Assembly (NCBI GenBank): GCA_910579145.1
Contig: CAJTTQ010000003.1
Coordinates: 6,209 to 11,437, forward strand
Source: an uncultured Eubacterium sp.
GTDB taxonomy: Bacteria > Bacillota > Clostridia > Lachnospirales > Lachnospiraceae
Direction: 5' to 3'
DNA: 5,229 nt
The translations under genes and the position numbers were made by a program. Positions 1-5,229 of this stretch are shown piece by piece. The notes beneath the pieces were generated by a model. The model made no database searches. It was not told where the DNA came from and saw only the letters and a list, made by a program, of their open reading frames with translations. How positions within the stretch are numbered: the first letter of the stretch is position 1; each line of letters starts with the position of its first letter.

Positions 1-187
1 AGAGCCGGATGTGTTAAATCAAATCAAACAATGGAAAATGGAGTTGTCAGAATTAAAGAAAATGAAGAGGCAGGATGTCCCTCAAAGAAGCGAAAAAGAA
101 ATATCAAATCAGGAGATTGCGGAGCAGGAGCTACAAGAATCCGTGATTTCCAGAAAGGAGAAATCACATGACAGACGAACAAAGTAA
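1..187 (+). CDS. 3' end of an upstream gene, possibly a relaxase/mobilisation protein (partial)
   Basis: An open frame enters from the left edge (codons begin at base 2) and runs 61 codons to a TAA at 185-187. The visible peptide is highly charged and rich in Glu, Lys, Gln and Arg. It contains the stretch NQIKQWKMELSELKKMKR and ends in SRKEKSHDRRTK, so it looks like a helical, soluble C-terminal tail. It overlaps the next start by 20 bases, which suggests translational coupling and membership of the same operon. A relaxase often precedes PcfB/VirD4 genes in Firmicutes elements, and several have helical charged tails of this kind. That identification is inference from position only, because no catalytic motif lies inside the window. 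Confidence 0.6.
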   Translation, partial: EPDVLNQIKQWKMELSELKKMKRQDVPQRSEKEISNQEIAEQELQESVISRKEKSHDRRTK

Positions 188-1034
188 ACTCTATCATCAG
201 TTAGCAGAAAAACACCAGATCGAAAAAGGAAGCGTTGAATCTCTGTTTTTATGCCTGGGTATTTTTTATCATATGCCACTGGAACAGATTGAACAGTATA
301 TGGCAGAAACAAAAAGCATTTATAGATGTGATCTGATGAGGCTGTGTCTGCTTCTTGATATTCCGCTGGCTGTCATGCCGGAAGGGCTGCCGGAGTATCC
401 GGAAGAACTTTTAAATAGTCAACTGGCAAAAAAGCAGCAGGAAAAATTTAAGGGGCTGGAAGAAAAAAGCCGGAAACTAGCGGAAAGGAATGCTGCAAAC
501 GGGGAGGAACTTGCTCTTTTAAAGGAGGAAAACGCATATTTGAAAAAAGAAGTTGCACGTCTGGAGAAAAATCATCAGGCATACATTGCAGAAACAGAAT
601 CCATGATAGAGAAATCCGTACAAGATCAGATAAAGAGCGAAAAAGAACTGGAACAAGTAAAAACGATACTTGCTGAACTAAAAGAATCAAACAATAAATT
701 AGAAAGCAGAAACAGTTCGCTCCAAAAATCTGTGGAATCACTGACAAAGGAAAGAGATTTTTTGCGGAATGAAAAAGCGATCCAGAATGACAAAGCCAGT
801 GATGGAAAAAAGAAATCCGACTATAGCATTTTGCGAAAAAGGATGTTAGACGGGAGAACTTTTACTCCTTTACAATTAGAGAAATTGGACAAGGCGGTAA
901 AGCTGCGGATGCCGGAGGAAGAAATTTTAGCCTTTGCGTCTCCTGACATTTCGCCGGCACAGATGGAAAAGTACATATCGTGGTGGAAACTGGATAAAAC
1001 AAAAAAAGGACTATTTGGCAAAAAAAAATCATAG
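168..1034 (+). CDS. Coiled-coil accessory protein of a conjugation operon (function unknown)
   Basis: This encodes 288 residues with no signal peptide or membrane span, so it is probably cytoplasmic. The ATG at 168 has an AAAGGAG site at 154-160 with 7-base spacing. Three parts are visible. Residues 1-72 form a helical, partly hydrophobic domain, followed by a Pro-rich hinge (71-80). Residues about 85-205 are a long Lys/Glu/Leu coiled coil with stretches such as EELALLKEENAYLKKEV. Residues about 219-275 form a helical module around RMPEEEILAFASPDIS, followed by a basic tail ending GLFGKKKS. The C-terminal module resembles the C-terminus of the coupling ATPase encoded downstream. The gene overlaps the preceding one and lies 27 bases before the PcfB-like gene, so it was probably co-expressed with transfer functions. 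A scaffold or substrate-docking role is inference. I recognise no named family. A run of nine A (1020-1028) near the 3' end could allow slippage, but it would change only the last few residues. Confidence 0.9.
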   Translation: MTDEQSKLYHQLAEKHQIEKGSVESLFLCLGIFYHMPLEQIEQYMAETKSIYRCDLMRLCLLLDIPLAVMPEGLPEYPEELLNSQLAKKQQEKFKGLEEKSRKLAERNAANGEELALLKEENAYLKKEVARLEKNHQAYIAETESMIEKSVQDQIKSEKELEQVKTILAELKESNNKLESRNSSLQKSVESLTKERDFLRNEKAIQNDKASDGKKKSDYSILRKRMLDGRTFTPLQLEKLDKAVKLRMPEEEILAFASPDISPAQMEKYISWWKLDKTKKGLFGKKKS

Positions 1035-1061
1035 ATGAGAGGTAGAAAGTGAGGATGACGT

Positions 1062-2489
1062 ATGAGTGAAGAAATACAAACCATGGTACAAGTACTGGAG
1101 CTGACTGGAAGAGGTTTATCCGGATTGATGAAGGGAATCCGTTTGTCGGCAAAAGGAGTATTAAAAGGAGCAGATTTGGTTGATTTAAAGCGGATGCAGT
1201 TAAAAATGAAACTCCATTATGCCAGTGACGGAACACATAATACAATGCGGGTAAAGGATTTGGAAAAATTAACAGGCGGTCAGTATGACATACTGAACAT
1301 TCCATTTGAAGATGAAAAGTCGCTGATCGGCTTTTATGACAGATTGAAAAAATTGAATGTTTCGTTTGCGGAACTCCCGGATTTAAACATGGGCGACGGT
1401 TATACACAGATTGCCTATAATCCGCAGGACGCTGACCGGGTTAAAGCGGTTGTGGAATATTACAAAGATAAGCTGGAAGTGGAAGCAGCGGAAATCAGTC
1501 TGGAACAATATGAGAAGATGGGGGATGAAAAAGCACAGCAAGTATTGAACGAATTGGCAGAAAAGGGGTATCAGCAGGAAAAGCAAATGAGCCTTTTGCA
1601 GACAATCCGGGAGCGTAACAAAAATGATAGGTATGTTCCGATCAGCATTGATGTCGGGACATTATTGAAACGGGAGGATAAAGACAGTTATTTGTGCTAT
1701 GTGCCGGGAACGCAGCATAAGCAGACGATGACAGTAAAAAAAGAGGACTGTCTGCTATTTGATGACAGAAAGGTTATTTATACCCACTTACGAAAAGAGG
1801 ATCCGGCAGCTAAAAATATAAAGGGAAATTATAATAAAGTGGTCGCAAAGTATAAAAAGATGTCTGAACGGGCAAGAATGGATGACACGGAAATTCTGCC
1901 GGATTTTACGAAGGGGCAGGGTCGGATGGATTCTGCCCTAGGACATGATTTATTACCCCCTGGTAACAAAAATGTGAATAGGGGGGTATCTGGAATGGAT
2001 GAACTGGAAAAAACACTGTTGCAGACACCAAAAAACCAAACAGAGAAAAATGTACGGAAGTCATTATTGAATGAACGTGTTAAGGAAAAGGCGGGGAATA
2101 CAGATTATCTTCCAGTTACTATCAATCTGGAAAAACAGCTTGTAGCAGAAAGTCCGGGTTTGTATATTGCCAAACTTCCGGAAGAGGGACAGCCGGAGCT
2201 AGAAGAAACAGCCCGATTGATTTCCATTCCGAAAGAGGATATGGTAATCAGTAAAGACGGCAGGCAGGCACAGATTTTTTTAGATAAGAAAGGGAAAATG
2301 GAGATTTCTCTTCATGATATTAAAAGTGGAAAGCGAAAATCAGGTATGCTGATGAATAATGAAGAAATTGCTAAAACTTTTGCTGCAAAGAAATCGGTTA
2401 CTGGTAAGGATACAATGCACCAGAGAAACCTTGAACTAGTAAAGGATAAAATTTTAAAGAATCCAACGCAAGGAGGGAAAACGATATGA
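1062..2489 (+). CDS. PcfB/DUF3801-like T4SS substrate adaptor with a duplicated C-terminal domain
   Basis: This encodes 475 residues. The start at 1062 is chosen for the GAGG at 1051-1054 with 7-base spacing. Residues about 1-140 match the general pattern I know for the PcfB/DUF3801 family: a helical N-terminus with a GRGLSGLMKGI-type segment, a Leu-Thr-Gly-Gly turn near 70, a segment around FYDRLKKLNVSFAELPDL, and a basic helix containing DADRVKAVVEYY. PcfB of the enterococcal plasmid pCF10 works with the VirD4-like PcfC as a receptor for the relaxase-DNA complex, and the gene here also directly precedes a VirD4-like gene. Family members are usually much shorter. The extra 330 residues contain two copies of a domain of roughly 70 residues (177-245 and 334-410), joined by a charged linker. 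The TGA stop overlaps the ATG of the coupling gene (ATGA at 2486-2489), a sign of coupled translation. The adaptor role is inferred from family and position. No catalytic motif is evident. Confidence 0.8.
   Translation: MSEEIQTMVQVLELTGRGLSGLMKGIRLSAKGVLKGADLVDLKRMQLKMKLHYASDGTHNTMRVKDLEKLTGGQYDILNIPFEDEKSLIGFYDRLKKLNVSFAELPDLNMGDGYTQIAYNPQDADRVKAVVEYYKDKLEVEAAEISLEQYEKMGDEKAQQVLNELAEKGYQQEKQMSLLQTIRERNKNDRYVPISIDVGTLLKREDKDSYLCYVPGTQHKQTMTVKKEDCLLFDDRKVIYTHLRKEDPAAKNIKGNYNKVVAKYKKMSERARMDDTEILPDFTKGQGRMDSALGHDLLPPGNKNVNRGVSGMDELEKTLLQTPKNQTEKNVRKSLLNERVKEKAGNTDYLPVTINLEKQLVAESPGLYIAKLPEEGQPELEETARLISIPKEDMVISKDGRQAQIFLDKKGKMEISLHDIKSGKRKSGMLMNNEEIAKTFAAKKSVTGKDTMHQRNLELVKDKILKNPTQGGKTI
1590..1796 (+). 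repeat. Internal domain repeat, copy A of the PcfB-like protein
   Basis: Residues 177-245 align with residues 334-410 of the same protein. Shared positions, given as copy A/copy B, are SLL at 177/334, Tyr191/349, Pro193/351, Ile196/354, Leu202/360, Glu205/363, Tyr210/368, Pro215/373, Lys-Glu-Asp 227-229/391-393, Asp235/399 and Leu243/407. Many aligned neighbours are conservative changes. The stretch from Tyr191 to Pro215 aligns without gaps, as does the stretch from the KED to the final Leu. Alternating hydrophobic residues suggest a beta-rich fold. This is duplication at protein level; the DNA copies have diverged. Confidence 0.7.
1954..1997 (+). promoter_or_regulatory. Hairpin covering a possible internal ribosome binding site and in-frame ATG
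   Basis: TACCCCCT at 1954-1961 pairs with AGGGGGGTA at 1980-1988 (one extra G) across an 18-base loop. The 3' arm, AGGGGGG at 1980-1986, is Shine-Dalgarno-like. It lies 8 bases before an ATG at 1995-1997 that is in frame (Met312). Initiation there would give a 164-residue product carrying only domain copy B. The pairing and the spacing are seen directly. Use as a start, or control by the hairpin, is inference, and the site lies in ordinary coding sequence. Confidence 0.35.
2061..2291 (+). repeat. Internal domain repeat, copy B of the PcfB-like protein
   Basis: This is the second copy of the domain described at 1590-1796. It begins with SLLNERVKEK and continues with YLPVTINLEKQL, where copy A has YVPISIDVGTLL. 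It carries about six extra residues between Pro373 and the KED at 391-393. The copies are separated by a Lys-, Asp- and Asn-rich linker of about 90 residues. Confidence 0.7.
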
Positions 2490-4708
2490 GTAACGTGGTA
2501 AGGAGTATTACAGATATCAGGAAATTGAGATTACGGAATTTCCTGATTATTTGTTTTCTTGTTCTTCCGGCATGGATGTATATGTCTTACTGTGCCAGTG
2601 GATTGCTTATGAGTGAGATCAAACTGAATAACATGATTGAAACGTATGAGTGGTGTTTGCGACATCCCTTACAGTGTTATAACGAAAAAAGCATGGGGAT
2701 TGTACTTTCAGCATTGTTACTATGGGCAATCTTTGTATTCACACAATATGTAAAAATGAATAATACGCTTATGCACGGACAAGAGTATGGTTCTGCCAAA
2801 TGGGGAAATATACCAGCTTTTAATGCGAAATTTGGAACGGAGATAGAAGGGGATAACAAGGTATTGTCCAAAAATATACGTTTCCGGTATGATGAATCTA
2901 CACTTCGGAATGGGAACATTTTTGTGGTTGGTGGATCGGGTGCGGGAAAAACCTCTTTTTTTCTGACACCAAATCTGCTGCGGTGTCACGGCTCCAACGT
3001 ATATACTGACCCCAAAGGAAGTTTATTGGAGGAACTGGGGACATTCCTGGCGAAGCAGAAAGATACGGCTGTATGTGTCATCAATCTTTGTGAAATGGAA
3101 AAGAGTATGCGTATCAATCCATTTTTATTTTTGCGAACCCAGATGGATGTTAGCAAGCTGATATCCAATCTGATCCAAAATACAAACAGTGACAACATTC
3201 AGAATTCAACTGCCGATCCATTCTGGGAAAAAGCAGAAATTGTATTTTTAGAGAGTATTTTCTTTTATGTCTGGTTACAATGTCCGCAAACATTTGTAAA
3301 TGAAAGAAGGAAGACGATCCGTTTGGAAAAAGATATGCGTTCGATATTATATTTATTAGATGAGGCAGAGATAAAGTCTGCTGATACACCTACTAAACTG
3401 GATAAGAGAATGTTGGCCTTGGAAACGGAGCAGCCTGATCATCCGGCAGTTAAATCCTATAAAAGATTTCGTGGTGGTGCCGCGGATACAAAACGTAGTG
3501 TTCTTATGACAGTCAATGCACGGATGCAACCATTTGATAATCCAGAGCTTTTGAATATCTTTTCGGGGAATGATATACCATTAAATGAGATTGGAACGGG
3601 CAGGGACGGTGATGGAAAAACGAAAATCAATTTATTTATTGTAATTCCAGATAATGATACGACCTATAACTTTGTACCAGGAATGATTTATACGCTGTTA
3701 CTGGAAGATTTGTATTACCAGGCAAGGTTATATGGCGGACGTCTTCCGATAGATGTTGGGTTCTGGCTGGATGAGTTTGCAAATACAAAAATGCCGGCAA
3801 ACTTCGATAAGGTTCTTGCTACCTGCCGAAGTAGAGGTATTTACTGTGTTCCCATGCTACAGTCTCTTGCACAGATTAAGCAGCTTTTCAAAGATGGTGC
3901 ATGGGAAGGCGTAGTGGGTAATTGCGACACGTTTATTTACCTGGGTGGGAATGAGCAAAGTACATTTGAGTACATAACGAAACTTCTAGGCAAGTGGACG
4001 ATCGACAAGAAGACAAGCGGGGAGAGTAGGGGTACGTCAGGTTCATACAGTGAAAATATGGATGTGCTTGGTCGTGAGTTGATGATGGAGTATGAGGTAA
4101 GATTGCTTCCGCAGGATGAGTGTATCATTTTTGTCCGTGGCGAAGAACCGCTCCGGGACAAAAAATGGTTTCCATGGGAGTATGAAGAATATAAGAACGC
4201 AAAATCTTATGGCATTTATCAAAAGCCGGATTCGGGTTTGCTGGATGATAAGGATGTTTGCAGGATTGTAAATCAGGAAAGTATGGATTATCTGAAAAAA
4301 CTTACGGAAAAAGGCGAGAATATAGACATTTATAGCATTGATGCTTTAGATTTTATGAAAATGGACCTAGATCAATTAGGAAGGCAGCTTGATCAGGAGA
4401 CCAAAATGGAAGGAAAGGATATTTCTTTGGAACGCCTGAATGAAGTCTGTTTCAGGGAACAGGAAGAGACAAAGAAACAGCGGTATCACGAGTTCCTACA
4501 AGAATATGACAGCATGACGTTGTTTGAAATATATTCTTCGGATTTTGTCAGCAGTACACGGAAAGATATGATACAGGAATTGAGAAAACTCCAGATACCG
4601 GAAAACGATATAAAGTCCCTTATTGCTCCAGATTATACAGAAGAAGAGGTTTTGCAAAAGAAAAATGCGTATCTTACATTTCAGAAATTGTCATCGGTAC
4701 AGGATTAA
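2486..4708 (+). CDS. VirD4/TraG-type type IV coupling protein (conjugation ATPase)
   Basis: This encodes a 740-residue membrane-anchored ATPase of the VirD4/TraG family. Such proteins receive the relaxase-DNA complex and drive it into the type IV secretion channel. The start is set by AAGGAGG at 2470-2476 (9-base spacing) and by the ATGA overlap with the preceding stop. Residues 1-17 are basic, followed by membrane spans at about 19-42 and 70-89 with a short external loop. Family landmarks follow in order: QEYGSAKW at 99-106, Walker A GGSGAGKT at 149-156, TDPKGSL at 174-180, a helical insertion at about 275-360, Walker B with LDEFAN at 428-433, TCRSRGI at 446-451, and the MLQSLAQIKQLF segment near 457-468. 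All key nucleotide-binding residues are present, so it should be active. The tail from about 570 onward is a charged helical extension that makes the protein longer than the roughly 600 residues usual for PcfC-like relatives. The tail ends in a motif shared with the coiled-coil protein. Membership of the CD1115-type Firmicutes subgroup is likely but not tested. Confidence 0.95.
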   Translation: MSNVVRSITDIRKLRLRNFLIICFLVLPAWMYMSYCASGLLMSEIKLNNMIETYEWCLRHPLQCYNEKSMGIVLSALLLWAIFVFTQYVKMNNTLMHGQEYGSAKWGNIPAFNAKFGTEIEGDNKVLSKNIRFRYDESTLRNGNIFVVGGSGAGKTSFFLTPNLLRCHGSNVYTDPKGSLLEELGTFLAKQKDTAVCVINLCEMEKSMRINPFLFLRTQMDVSKLISNLIQNTNSDNIQNSTADPFWEKAEIVFLESIFFYVWLQCPQTFVNERRKTIRLEKDMRSILYLLDEAEIKSADTPTKLDKRMLALETEQPDHPAVKSYKRFRGGAADTKRSVLMTVNARMQPFDNPELLNIFSGNDIPLNEIGTGRDGDGKTKINLFIVIPDNDTTYNFVPGMIYTLLLEDLYYQARLYGGRLPIDVGFWLDEFANTKMPANFDKVLATCRSRGIYCVPMLQSLAQIKQLFKDGAWEGVVGNCDTFIYLGGNEQSTFEYITKLLGKWTIDKKTSGESRGTSGSYSENMDVLGRELMMEYEVRLLPQDECIIFVRGEEPLRDKKWFPWEYEEYKNAKSYGIYQKPDSGLLDDKDVCRIVNQESMDYLKKLTEKGENIDIYSIDALDFMKMDLDQLGRQLDQETKMEGKDISLERLNEVCFREQEETKKQRYHEFLQEYDSMTLFEIYSSDFVSSTRKDMIQELRKLQIPENDIKSLIAPDYTEEEVLQKKNAYLTFQKLSSVQD

Positions 4709-4753
4709 GTTCTGTGCTGGGTAACCTGCTGAAATGAAAATAAAATAGGAAAT

Positions 4754-4781
4754 TTGACAAGCAAATACGTATATGTAAATT
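4754..4781 (+). promoter_or_regulatory. Promoter-like sequence just before the operon terminator
   Basis: A perfect -35 TTGACA (4754-4759) is followed after 16 bases by a weak -10 TAAATT (4776-4781). The 8-base palindrome ATACGTAT (4765-4772) lies in the spacer. RNA starting near 4788 would run straight into the terminator and be only about 45-50 bases long. In AT-rich DNA this may be chance. If real, the RNA would be a tiny transcript antisense to the 3' end of the convergent small gene. Confidence 0.3.
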
Positions 4782-4792
4782 TTTTCTTAAAG

Positions 4793-4835
4793 ACCTCCAT
4801 AAATGTTGTGTTTATGGAGGTGTACTCTTTTTTTT
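4793..4835 (+). terminator. Rho-independent terminator of the transfer operon
   Basis: A perfect 11-bp stem is formed by ACCTCCATAAA (4793-4803) and TTTATGGAGGT (4811-4821) around a 7-base loop. Six bases later there is a run of eight T (4828-4835). It lies 84 bases after the coupling-protein stop and points the same way. In the opposite direction the hairpin is not followed by a U-run, so it should act mainly on + strand transcription. The 3' arm also contains the stop codon of the convergent small gene. Confidence 0.88.
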
Positions 4836-5012
4836 GTCGTTTGTTTCATAATCAAATTCAGCATATGTATTTTTAAATATACTAAATTTAACATGAATCT
4901 TTTGCTTGATAGATATATCATTTTCATTTTGTTTCCTATATTTATAGCAAAAGAGAAATGATAATAAGACAACTAATGATGCAATGATAAAAAGCAAAAT
5001 AAGTATTAACAT
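4812..5012 (-). CDS. Small single-span membrane protein (66 aa), unknown function
   Basis: This is a short convergent gene. I place the start at 5012 (MLILILLFII), not at the upstream in-frame ATG at 5021, because the AAAGGA site (reading down from 5027 to 5022) directly abuts the first ATG but sits 8 bases before the second. Residues 1-22 are an uninterrupted hydrophobic span, followed by a basic CYKYRKQ, so the tail should be cytoplasmic. The tail is polar and ends KKKSTPP. It contains a segment of alternating residues, HVKFSIFKNTYAEFDYE (43-59), that could form a small beta hairpin. A good promoter, a structured leader and a ribosome site all precede it, supporting a real gene despite its length. 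The stop lies in the operon terminator stem. I recognise no family. A type I toxin-like peptide, a small accessory or immunity protein of the element, or a phage-type small membrane protein are all possible. Confidence 0.65.
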   Translation of the reverse strand: MLILILLFIIASLVVLLSFLFCYKYRKQNENDISIKQKIHVKFSIFKNTYAEFDYETNDKKKSTPP

Positions 5013-5075
5013 AATAATCATCCTTTCTTAAAAAATTAAACATATTTATACTTTTAATTATTTAGGATGATTACT
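5013..5075 (-). promoter_or_regulatory. Inverted repeat in the leader that can mask the ribosome binding site
   Basis: Read on the - strand, AGTAATCATCCT (5075-5064) is followed 39 bases later by AGGATGATTATT (5024-5013). They pair over 12 bp with a single G-U pair; 10 of the pairs form a perfect inverted repeat (5064-5073 with 5015-5024). The downstream arm contains most of the Shine-Dalgarno sequence of the small membrane protein gene and stops just before its ATG. In the RNA this stem would hide the ribosome site. As DNA, the arms could instead be two operator half-sites. Confidence 0.55.
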
Positions 5076-5084
5076 GTTAAAATA

Positions 5085-5113
5085 ATTGTTTCATGGATCA
5101 AAAATAATTTCAA
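5085..5113 (-). promoter_or_regulatory. Promoter of the small membrane protein gene
   Basis: On the - strand there is a -35 TTGAAA (5113-5108), a 17-base spacer and a -10 AACAAT (5090-5085), preceded by TGA that fits an extended -10. The predicted start is near 5078, about three bases before the leader stem, giving a leader of roughly 66 bases. The -35 matches the sigma-70/SigA consensus at 5 of 6 positions and the -10 at 4 of 6. Phased T-tracts immediately upstream strengthen the call. Confidence 0.6.
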
Positions 5114-5116
5114 GAG

Positions 5117-5163
5117 TTTTTTTTAGATTTTTATGAGTTTTTTTGTAAGATTTTAAATATTTT
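5117..5163 (-). promoter_or_regulatory. Phased A/T-tracts (likely curved DNA or UP element)
   Basis: T runs on the + strand lie at 5117-5124, 5128-5132, 5138-5144, 5151-5154 and 5160-5163. Their centres average about 10.25 bp apart, close to one helical turn. Read on the - strand these are A-tracts immediately upstream of the TTGAAA -35. Such tracts are known to bend DNA and to bind the RNA polymerase alpha subunit, so they probably raise promoter strength. Confidence 0.55.
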
Positions 5164-5229
5164 GACTAAAGTTGTAAAATATATCACTTTATAGGGAAAT
5201 AAATTGCAGAAAAAAGCCAAAGAAAGTTT
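5164..5229. other. AT-rich right edge, no gene seen
   Basis: No credible start codon with a ribosome site, no clear promoter and no RNA gene is visible here. A GGGAAATAAATTGCAG stretch (5194-5209) precedes an A-rich end, and the next gene, if any, begins beyond the window. Confidence 0.5.

Noticed and set aside
1020..1028. Run of nine A near the end of the coiled-coil gene as a programmed frameshift site
   Set aside because: Either shifted frame stops within about ten codons and adds only a few residues, so no extended or fused product would result.
448..1586. Long - strand open frames opposite the first two complete genes
   Set aside because: They lie opposite well supported genes with clear ribosome sites. 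Their low-complexity hydrophobic translations are the mirror of Lys/Glu-rich coding sequence.
4816..4823. GGAGGT in the terminator stem, looking like a strong ribosome binding site on the + strand
   Set aside because: No start codon with an open frame of useful length follows at the right distance, and the stem plus T-run explains the sequence.
4787..4972. Second - strand frame of 61 codons overlapping the small membrane protein gene
   Set aside because: It has no ribosome site and no coherent domain pattern, and it is in a different frame from the better supported gene.
5167..5191. TAAAGT / ACTTTA inverted repeat with a 13-base gap, and a nearby TTGACT that could be a + strand -35
   Set aside because: A six-base repeat is expected by chance in such AT-rich DNA, and no -10 lies at 16-18 bases from TTGACT.
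1..5229. CRISPR array, tRNA or rRNA, insertion sequence, integrase, attachment site or oriT
   Set aside because: No regular repeat-spacer pattern, cloverleaf, transposase or recombinase motif was seen. No convincing oriT-like nick-site repeat was recognised, although one could lie outside the window.

Overview
The window is a piece of a conjugative or mobilisable element from a Gram-positive, probably clostridial (Lachnospiraceae-like) host. This rests on moderately AT-rich coding DNA, strong AAGGAG-type ribosome binding sites, tightly packed same-strand genes, and a PcfB-like plus VirD4-like gene pair of the type found in Firmicutes conjugation modules. The species and element family cannot be named from the sequence alone.

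Bases 1-4708 (+ strand) look like one operon. It begins with the 3' end of a gene that entered from the left (61 codons, charged C-terminus, possibly a relaxase). Next come a 288-residue coiled-coil accessory protein whose start overlaps the previous gene by 20 bases, a 475-residue PcfB/DUF3801-like protein with a duplicated C-terminal domain, and a 740-residue VirD4/TraG-type coupling ATPase whose ATG overlaps the preceding TGA. The likely joint job is to bring a processed DNA-relaxase complex to the membrane. The PcfB-like protein would be the substrate adaptor, the VirD4-like ATPase the receptor and pump, and the coiled-coil protein a scaffold. The coiled-coil protein and the ATPase share a short C-terminal helical motif, which could be how they work together.

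A strong intrinsic terminator (4793-4835) follows the coupling-protein gene, so the operon stops there. In many related elements the channel genes continue from this point.

Bases 4709-5229 are much more AT-rich. They carry a convergent gene on the - strand for a 66-residue single-span membrane protein (4812-5012) that no homology I recognise explains. Its upstream region is unusually well organised. In order toward the gene there are five T-tracts phased at about 10 bp (a curved, UP-element-like region), a promoter (TTGAAA, 17 bp, extended TGA-AACAAT), and a 12-bp inverted repeat. The inverted repeat begins at the predicted RNA start and pairs with the gene's own Shine-Dalgarno sequence. The gene's 3' end lies inside the operon terminator, next to a promoter-like sequence that could make a tiny convergent RNA. 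This resembles the layout of type I toxin or other translationally locked small membrane protein genes, but that is a hypothesis. No tRNA, rRNA, CRISPR array, insertion sequence, recombinase or attachment site is visible.
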